The notes under the pieces: model-generated | Database searches by the model: none | What the model saw: the letters and a program-made list of their open reading frames with translations, nothing else | Told to the model about the DNA's origin: nothing | Assembly (NCBI GenBank): GCA_945906935.1 | Contig: CAMDSO010000036.1 | Location: 1-34,307 of the forward strand | Direction: 5' to 3' | Length of the DNA stretch: 34,307 nt | From: Bordetella parapertussis | Lineage (GTDB): Bacteria; Pseudomonadota; Gammaproteobacteria; Burkholderiales; SG8-41 | Shown here: piece after piece, positions 26,719 through 34,307 of the stretch | How the letters are laid out: every line of letters starts with the position of its first letter | Position numbering within the stretch: position 1 is the stretch's first letter | Position numbers and translations under genes: made by a program

Positions 26719-27981
26719 ATGACTTCCTACTGGCGCTCATTCCGCGGCTTTTTCGGCGCGCGCGTTTCGCGCGCTCTGATTGTGCTGATGTCGATTAACG
26801 ATCCGCAGTGGGGCAAGCGTGGTGGAAATCAGGGGCCACCTGATCTCGACGAGCTCATGCGCAATTTCAACCGCAAGATCGGCGCGATGTTCGGTCGCAA
26901 AGGCGGTGGCAACGGAACCCCTTCTGGCAATGGCCCTGCTATGCCATCCATCGGCGGCGGTGCCGGCGTGATGGCCGGTCTGGTTTTTGCCGTTTGGCTG
27001 GCAAGCGGTTTTTACATTGTTGATGCCAGTCAGCGTGGCATCGTGTTGCGTTTTGGCAAATTTATCGAGGAAACCCCGCCCGGTCCGCGCTGGCACTTTC
27101 CTTATCCGTTCGAGACCGCTGAAGTGGTGAATGTTTCGCAGGTGCGTACCGTTGAAATCGGTTATCGCAACTCGGTCAAGAGCAAGGTGCCGAAAGAAGC
27201 GTTGATGCTGACCGATGACGAAAATATCATCGACATCCAGTTCGCGGTTCAATACTTGTTGAAGGAGCCGCGTGATTATCTGTTTAATAACAGGTCTCCT
27301 GACGACTCGGTGCTGCAAGCGGGTGAGACCGCAATACGTGAAATTGTCGGCAAGAGCACGATGGATTTTGTTCTGCAGGAAGGTCGCGCCCAAATCACGG
27401 TGCGCGCGCAGAAATTGATGCAGGAAATTCTCGACCGTTATAAGACCGGTATCAGTATCAGCAAGGTGACCATGCAGAACGCCCAGCCACCGGAGCAGGT
27501 GCAGGCGGCTTTTGACGATGCGGTGAAGTCCGGTCAGGATCGTGAGCGTCAGAAAAATGAAGGGCAGGGGTATGCCAACGACGTGATCCCGAAGGCGCGC
27601 GGCACCGCTTCCCGTCTGCTGGAAGAGGCGGAGGGTTACAAGCAGCGTGTGATTGAGCGTGCGGAGGGTGATGCCAGTCGCTTTCGCCAGATCGTTGCGG
27701 AATACAACAAGGCGCCGGGCGTGACAAGAGATCGCCTCTATCTTGATGCCGTCCAGGAAATCATGAGCAATACCAGTAAAATCGTCGTCGATCAGAAGGG
27801 TGGAAACAATCTGCTTTATCTGCCGCTCGACAAGATCATGCAGATGGCGGCGCCGACCGTAGCGCTACCAGTGGATGCGATGAGTCGTCCCGCTGAGGCC
27901 AGTCCGGGGGCAGAGGTGGTTCCTCCTGCGGCCAGCAGGTCGCGCGAGGGTTTGCGCAGTCGTGAAAGGGAGCCGCGTTAA
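26719..27981 (+). CDS. hflK: FtsH modulator HflK
   Basis: A 420-residue membrane SPFH/stomatin-type protein that with HflC forms a large cage around FtsH and modulates its proteolysis. One membrane helix (about 76-98, GVMAGLVFAVWLASGFYIVD) is followed by the SPFH domain (SQRGIVLRFGKF on) and a coiled-coil with GYANDVIPKARGTASRLLEEA. AGGA lies 11 bases before the ATG at 26719. The conserved N-terminus of relatives, however, begins at MSINDPQWGKRG (ATG at 26788), which lacks a ribosome-binding site; the start is therefore uncertain by 23 residues. The stop overlaps the hflC start. Confidence 0.95.
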   Translation: MTSYWRSFRGFFGARVSRALIVLMSINDPQWGKRGGNQGPPDLDELMRNFNRKIGAMFGRKGGGNGTPSGNGPAMPSIGGGAGVMAGLVFAVWLASGFYIVDASQRGIVLRFGKFIEETPPGPRWHFPYPFETAEVVNVSQVRTVEIGYRNSVKSKVPKEALMLTDDENIIDIQFAVQYLLKEPRDYLFNNRSPDDSVLQAGETAIREIVGKSTMDFVLQEGRAQITVRAQKLMQEILDRYKTGISISKVTMQNAQPPEQVQAAFDDAVKSGQDRERQKNEGQGYANDVIPKARGTASRLLEEAEGYKQRVIERAEGDASRFRQIVAEYNKAPGVTRDRLYLDAVQEIMSNTSKIVVDQKGGNNLLYLPLDKIMQMAAPTVALPVDAMSRPAEASPGAEVVPPAASRSREGLRSREREPR

Positions 27982-28856
27982 TGAAGAATAATATGGCAGG
28001 TGTTCTGGCCGGGGCCTTTGGCGTCCTGATCTTGCTCTCGTTGTCACTGTTTGTGGTGGATCAGCGGCAAAACGTGATCGTTCTGCGCTTTGGTGAAATC
28101 GTCAACGTGATCAAAGAGCCCGGTCTGGCCTTCAAGATGCCCCTCATCGACAACGTGCGTTATTTTGATGTGCGCGTTCTCACCATCGACACGCCCGAGC
28201 CTGAGCGTTTCCTGACTTCGGAAAAGAAGAACGTTCTCGTTGATCTTTTTATCAAATGGCGGATTGCCGAGGTGGAGAAATATTACATCAGCGTGGGCGG
28301 CGACGAGATGCGTGCGCAGACGCGGTTGCTACAGACTATCAACGATGGTCTGCGTGCCGAATTTGGCAATCGCACGGTGCACGACGTGGTCTCCGGTGAA
28401 CGTGACAAGATCATGGAGTTTATGCGCGAGAAGGCCAATGAGGACGCGCAGAAGATCGGTGTCGAGGTGTTGGACGTCCGCTTAAAGCGCGTCGACCTGC
28501 CCAATGAGGTCAGTGAATCCGTCTATGGCCGTATGAAGGCGGAGCGTACCCGCGTCGCCAACGAGTTGCGCTCGACTGGTGCTGCCGAATCCGAAAAGAT
28601 CCGTGCGGATGCCGACAAGCAGCGTGAGGTGATCATTGCGCAGGCTTACCGTGAGGCGCAGCGCAAGAAGGGCGAGGGGGATGCCAAGGCTTCGGCGATC
28701 TATGCGCGTGCCTACGAACAAAATGCCGAGTTCTACTCTTTTTATCGTAGCCTCGAGGCTTACCGCCAGAGTTTCAAGAGCAAGAGTGACGTGATGGTGC
28801 TCGAACCTAACTCGGAATTTTTCAAGTACTTTAAAAATAGCAAGCCGCAGAAATAA
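27981..28856 (+). CDS. hflC: FtsH modulator HflC
   Basis: A 291-residue partner of HflK. An N-terminal membrane helix (about 5-25, GVLAGAFGVLILLSLSLFVVD) precedes the SPFH domain (QRQNVIVLRFGEI on) and a charged helical region (SEKIRADADKQREVIIAQAY). The C-terminus SKSDVMVLEPNSEFFKYF is typical. The start codon overlaps the hflK stop (TAATG), suggesting translational coupling and equal amounts of the two subunits. Confidence 0.97.
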   Translation: MKNNMAGVLAGAFGVLILLSLSLFVVDQRQNVIVLRFGEIVNVIKEPGLAFKMPLIDNVRYFDVRVLTIDTPEPERFLTSEKKNVLVDLFIKWRIAEVEKYYISVGGDEMRAQTRLLQTINDGLRAEFGNRTVHDVVSGERDKIMEFMREKANEDAQKIGVEVLDVRLKRVDLPNEVSESVYGRMKAERTRVANELRSTGAAESEKIRADADKQREVIIAQAYREAQRKKGEGDAKASAIYARAYEQNAEFYSFYRSLEAYRQSFKSKSDVMVLEPNSEFFKYFKNSKPQK

Positions 28857-28877
28857 CCTGCCGGATTTTTCATAAGT

Positions 28878-29072
28878 GTGCTCTGCGTGGCTGACAATCT
28901 GCTCGTTGCAGTTGCCTTGATGCTTGTCATTGAGGGAGCATTGCCTTTCGCTGCTCCAAAGGTGTGGCGTGAGACTTTCAGGCGGGTCACAGAAATGTCG
29001 GATGGCCAGATTCGTTTTATCGGGCTGGCCTCGATGTCTGCCGGATTGCTGGCACTGGCGCTGTTTTGGTAA
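28878..29072 (+). CDS. DUF2065 (YjeT-like) small membrane protein
   Basis: A 64-residue protein with two hydrophobic helices (DNLLVAVALMLVIEGALPF and IGLASMSAGLLALALFW) separated by a short basic loop WRETFRRV. This is the DUF2065/YjeT family, found between hflC and purA in many proteobacteria including E. coli. The start is a GTG at 28878, or the GTG three codons later. The function is unknown. Confidence 0.85.
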   Translation: MLCVADNLLVAVALMLVIEGALPFAAPKVWRETFRRVTEMSDGQIRFIGLASMSAGLLALALFW

Positions 29073-29140
29073 GCCGACATCGCCGCCGGACTGTTTCAAG
29101 TCTATATTCTTCCCCGTTTTTCCTAACCTTCTGACTTCCC

Positions 29141-31638
<2,498 letters not shown>

Positions 31639-31684
31639 AGCAGGAAAGTTTGTTTAGGATCAAATGCGGTGAGGTTAATCGGAC

Positions 31685-31704
31685 GCGAACGACTTGTTCG
31701 CTTT
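31685..31704 (+). terminator. Putative purA terminator hairpin
   Basis: GCGAAC (31685-31690) pairs with GTTCGC (31696-31701) around a 5-base loop, followed by TTT. The stem is short, so this is a weak terminator at best; it lies 47 bases after the purA stop. Confidence 0.4.
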
Positions 31705-31728
31705 CGTTGCATTATCTTGTATTGCTGG

Positions 31729-31865
31729 TGCCCCACAAGAGGCACCCCTAAGCTAGTATTGGCGCGGCTTTCAGGTACTTTTGTCGCAAATTTGTCGTAC
31801 GAAATTTAAATTTTAATGCGCGAAAAAGAGGACTCGAACGACCATTCGTGGCGTTTTGTGGGGCA
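31729..31865. repeat. Inverted 10-base repeat pair
   Basis: TGCCCCACAA at 31729-31738 and its exact reverse complement TTGTGGGGCA at 31856-31865 enclose about 117 bases of AT-rich, non-coding sequence. They might be a relic of a mobile-element boundary or a chance match; a 10-base pair at this distance is not strong evidence. Confidence 0.4.
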
Positions 31866-31936
31866 GTCATAATCGCCTTGCACGTGTTCTCAAAAAGCTC
31901 TCCGGGCACCTCAATGTCCGCCAAAAAATAAGTAAA

Positions 31937-32326
31937 TCAGTCTGGCCCCGCCAGACGCTTTGCAACGGATGGGTCGATTTCCTTCCTGTTGCGCAGTTCT
32001 CCAATCGTTGATTGTCGCGACTTCATTGCCTCTGCAACAAACCCGCGTCGTTCTTCGATGACGGGCAGCACTTTCTCTCGTAGAAAATCCCGCTCGATTG
32101 GTAATAGCCGTTCGTCCCTGATGATTCCCGAGATCGCCTCTGGCAGTTCTGTGCTCATCCGCGACAAGATGCCGCGAACCAGTCTTGGTGCCACACCGGC
32201 CTCATAGGCCATTGCATCCCAGTGCAGCCCCTCAACCCAGCCCGGCTTGTTCTCGCCGGCGATAGACATGGACATGGATTGCCTTGGCAGATATGACCTC
32301 GGCAGGAACGCTGCCGGGCGATTCAT
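31937..32326 (-). pseudogene. HipA-family kinase, C-terminal fragment
   Basis: A 129-codon minus-strand frame. From about residue 17 (SMSMSIAGENKPGW) it resembles the C-terminal helical lobe of HipA-type serine/threonine kinases: HWDAMAYEAGVAPRLVRGIL, LPEAISGIIRDE and LREKVLPVIEERRGF. The N-terminal lobe and the catalytic and ATP-binding residues (some 300 residues) are absent. A stop lies just upstream in frame, and no HipB-type repressor is adjacent. The first 16 residues do not fit and may be chance sequence. Most likely a truncated toxin-kinase gene; a stand-alone small protein cannot be excluded. Confidence 0.5.
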
Positions 32327-32554
32327 GATGGCTCAGCGGACTCCTGCGCGACTATCACCGCACGGTGGTCTGAGCGTTTGACGCGGTAGGGAAGGGCGGG
32401 GCTGCATTGCGCCCACTCGTTTCGGCGGTGTTGGCGCGTGGCGTGTGCGCAGTAATTTCGCTGTATTTTTACGCAGACGAGATCGCGGCAGAGAAGGTGC
32501 TGTTGTTTTTCCGGAAATCGGCCGCGATGAATATTTCGACCATACGAGGTAGAT
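32327..32554. other. Gap with no recognisable gene
   Basis: About 230 bases between two minus-strand genes. Short open frames exist on both strands, but none resembles a known family. I see no HipA N-terminal sequence or HipB here, so the missing part of the kinase gene has been deleted rather than frameshifted. Confidence 0.4.
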
Positions 32555-33289
32555 TCATTCCGCTGACTCTTCTGCGTTCGATGCTTTTGTGCGGTTGAGC
32601 GGCCGCATGACGTGCATCACAGCTACCGTGAGCAAAATATGTCCTGCAGGGCAGTAGAGACGGTTATGTAGCCATCCCCAACTGCCGCCCTCCTCAGTTG
32701 TTGAGAGAGCGTCCGCAGGCACGGATTCGTTACAGGCCAGGCATCGGATCCCGGCACGCCCTTTTCGGACGAGATCGTTGGCAATAAATTCAAATCGCTG
32801 CCATGCCCTTGGCACGGGCGTTGGGGTATCGATTGACGTATCACGCTGCAATAACCAGTTCATGATCGCCCCCTCATGCTCTTTTTGGAGCGCGGGCGAC
32901 TCTTTCAACCGGCGTGCGAGGTTTTCAAGAACGTCGTTCGCCAAAAAAACAAACTCCCCAACGGTCTCTTCCGAGTAACCGGGCGCAGGACGATAAAGAA
33001 TGAGATCGCCGCAGGCCGGTGGAGAAGTGCGTAGACGGGTTTCCTCGCGCTGACGCTCTGCTTGACCGTAAGGGCTTTCAAAGCAGGGGGCCGGGTTGAT
33101 CAACAAGCGCCACCGAAATATTAAAACCGGCCACACGATGACCAGCGTCAGGTATTGCGTCCAAAGATCAGATTTTCCGTAATGCCAGTCAAGGTAGTCC
33201 AGTCGATAGAACAGATGCCAGCCGAACCGCAGAGCGACGAGCAGCATGACCAGCAGATAAAACCAGTAAAAATCGGATAGGGCCAACAT
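32555..33289 (-). CDS. Membrane-anchored zinc-ribbon protein of unknown function
   Basis: A 244-residue protein I do not recognise. The N-terminus has two hydrophobic segments (YWFYLLVMLLVALRFGWHLF and LTLVIVWPVLIFRW), then a soluble part with a helical region (ANDVLENLARRLKESPALQ). Near the C-terminus CLACN and YCPAGH about 30 residues apart could bind one zinc. I use the ATG at 33289; a TTG two codons earlier overlaps the upstream stop. The adjoining stop and start suggest translational coupling to the 111-residue gene. Last gene of a minus-strand accessory operon. Confidence 0.7.
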   Translation of the reverse strand: MLALSDFYWFYLLVMLLVALRFGWHLFYRLDYLDWHYGKSDLWTQYLTLVIVWPVLIFRWRLLINPAPCFESPYGQAERQREETRLRTSPPACGDLILYRPAPGYSEETVGEFVFLANDVLENLARRLKESPALQKEHEGAIMNWLLQRDTSIDTPTPVPRAWQRFEFIANDLVRKGRAGIRCLACNESVPADALSTTEEGGSWGWLHNRLYCPAGHILLTVAVMHVMRPLNRTKASNAEESAE

Positions 33290-33291
33290 GG

Positions 33292-33627
33292 TCAAGCGGT
33301 GACCTGTTTGACGAAATAGCTGCGGCCGCTATAGGCGTCCCAACCGCCAATACATACCAGGCGCACATGCTTATTTCTGTATTGATGCAGAAAACCCCGT
33401 TGATCGGCCGGCACATCATAAAGGCAAGCCTGCCCTTTACGCGTGAGGTCATAGTCCCGGCAGTCGCCGGTAAAGTGCTTATAGCGATGTTTGGCGAGTA
33501 GTTTTTCGAGCGTTTCGAACAACTGCTGTTTCTCAAGATCCCATGTGCGTCGCGCCTTGAGCGGCACCAACACCTTTGATATTGGGTCTTCAATGCTATC
33601 GGGTAACTTGTGCTGAGCGGTGAGCAT
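33292..33627 (-). CDS. Hypothetical protein (111 residues)
   Basis: A 111-residue protein that I cannot assign. It has a helical, Lys-rich N-terminal half (DLEKQQLFETLEKLLAKHRY) and a beta-rich C-terminal half with aromatic and charged residues (HVRLVCIGGWDAYSGRSYF). No signal peptide or membrane segment. Its stop abuts the start of the zinc-ribbon gene, so the two are probably made together. It starts 116 bases after the VWA-type gene ends, a gap large enough for a promoter. Confidence 0.65.
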   Translation of the reverse strand: MLTAQHKLPDSIEDPISKVLVPLKARRTWDLEKQQLFETLEKLLAKHRYKHFTGDCRDYDLTRKGQACLYDVPADQRGFLHQYRNKHVRLVCIGGWDAYSGRSYFVKQVTA

Positions 33628-33743
33628 TTAGGTCACTCCACAAATTTTGATCTCTAAAATCCCAGGGTGGTGCGACGGCGTGCCGCCATAAACCGATATT
33701 CGTCCAATCAGATTAGGCCTTGTATGGCTAAGGAGTCGTCGGT

Positions 33744-34307
33744 TTAATGGCCGGATTTTCGACCTTGTTCAGATTTGCGTCGCAGGAAAGATGGTTTTTC
33801 AGCTTCCTCCGCTAAACAAAATGAGACGGGTTCATCAATGCTGTTTATTCGCCGGTTGAAAGCGGAGGATTTGTAGGCCATCTCTTTGCTCATACGTTCC
33901 TGGTCGCGTTGTGCGAGCAGCTTTTTGAGGAACGCAATTGAGGCTGCAATCCATGGATTTTCCTTCCCCAACTCGTTTAGTTCTTCAATTAAGCGTCCTA
34001 CTTCTACCCAATCCCCTTTGCGGGCGGCAACGGCGGCGCGCGCTTGGATTACGGCGGCTTCCAACTCGCGGCTACGGCGGTTGGTGAGTTCGTCTTCAAC
34101 TAACGCCTCGTAAGCGTTAAGGTCTACCAACGGTAACGTGGGCAACGGCGCAGTAAAACGTTGGGTTTGCCCTTCGCAGTCTTCTGCCTCTATTTGAATA
34201 GAAACTTGTTCGCGGCCAGCGGTCAATTCGATCGCAAGTTTCATCGGTATGCGAAGCAGCGCCCACGCCTCTGAGCCGACCGCAATCGAGGGAAGGCGCC
34301 ACGCGTG
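33744..34307 (-). CDS. Probable VWA-domain protein, C-terminal part (runs off the window)
   Basis: The frame is open from the TAA side at 33744 to the window edge, so the gene is cut off here. An ATG at 34244 exists, but 21 further in-frame codons upstream (SIAVGSEAWALLRIP) look like coding sequence. Visible parts are a beta-rich segment (LAIELTAGREQVSIQIEAED), a long helical region (RSRELEAAVIQARAAVAARK to LKKLLAQRDQERM) and a tail with FNRRINSIDE and PSFLRRKSEQGRKSG. This resembles the C-terminal half of bacterial von Willebrand A-domain proteins; the VWA domain would be outside the window. The family call is from memory of the pattern and is tentative. Confidence 0.5.
   Translation of the reverse strand, partial: HAWRLPSIAVGSEAWALLRIPMKLAIELTAGREQVSIQIEAEDCEGQTQRFTAPLPTLPLVDLNAYEALVEDELTNRRSRELEAAVIQARAAVAARKGDWVEVGRLIEELNELGKENPWIAASIAFLKKLLAQRDQERMSKEMAYKSSAFNRRINSIDEPVSFCLAEEAEKPSFLRRKSEQGRKSGH

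Larger units (their letters stand above)
31639..31936. other. Intergenic region after purA
   Basis: No gene seen in about 300 bases. It holds the hairpin at 31685-31701, a second small hairpin GGTGCC/GGCACC near 31727-31746, and a pair of inverted 10-base repeats (listed separately). Base composition drops to AT-rich around 31785-31815, unlike the coding block. This marks the edge of the conserved core. Confidence 0.5.

Noticed and set aside
31827-31846. AGGACTCGAACGACCA, resembling the reverse complement of a tRNA T-loop end
   Set aside because: The flanks do not pair into a T stem or acceptor stem and no anticodon arm is present, so there is no tRNA or clear attachment site.

Overview
The window looks like a betaproteobacterial chromosome segment, GC-rich with some local AT-rich gaps. 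Two things point there: a large set of orphan tripartite-tricarboxylate (Bug/TctC) periplasmic binding proteins, and a long conserved block in the order accA-tilS-ndk-rlmN-pilF-rodZ-ispG-hisS-yfgM-bamB-der-hfq-hflX-hflK-hflC-DUF2065-hisZ-purA. The use of hisZ and this gene order are typical of Burkholderiales/Nitrosomonadales relatives. I cannot name a genus.

The left third (about 1-13760) is accessory. It holds five Bug proteins (38-1015, 5887-6870, 6944-7918, 7948-8916 on minus, 8982-9968 on minus) around a cytoplasmic-type sulfatase (4422-5876). A PQQ-dependent dehydrogenase with a lipoprotein signal and a lanthanide-type D-x-D active site follows at 10271-11986. At 1886-3607 lies a 573-residue protein that fuses a class I SAM methyltransferase to an HNH nuclease. 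It is the best candidate here for an unusual system. It sits alone behind a leader with two overlapping, mutually exclusive hairpins.

The gaps between the accessory genes are full of dying toxin-antitoxin genes. There is a C-terminal scrap of a PIN toxin (1071-1195, minus). There is an intact FitA-type antitoxin whose FitB toxin survives only as its first codons (1312-1640). There is a yefM-yoeB pair in which the antitoxin is frameshifted and the toxin carries two adjacent stops (12222-12736). There is a frameshifted Phd relic (12796-13025, minus), and on the far side of the core a HipA C-terminal fragment (31937-32326, minus). A DUF4337 membrane-protein gene with three lesions (13185-13754) belongs to the same decayed zone.

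The middle (13845-31638) is housekeeping, on one strand and tightly packed with many 4-base overlaps: fatty acid, tRNA, nucleotide, isoprenoid and histidine biosynthesis, outer-membrane assembly (bamB), ribosome assembly (der, hflX), RNA chaperone (hfq) and FtsH control (hflK, hflC). rodZ carries a nearly perfect 60-bp tandem duplication. The right end (32555-34307, minus) is a small accessory operon: the C-terminal part of what looks like a von Willebrand A-domain protein running off the window, a 111-residue unknown, and a membrane-anchored zinc-ribbon protein.
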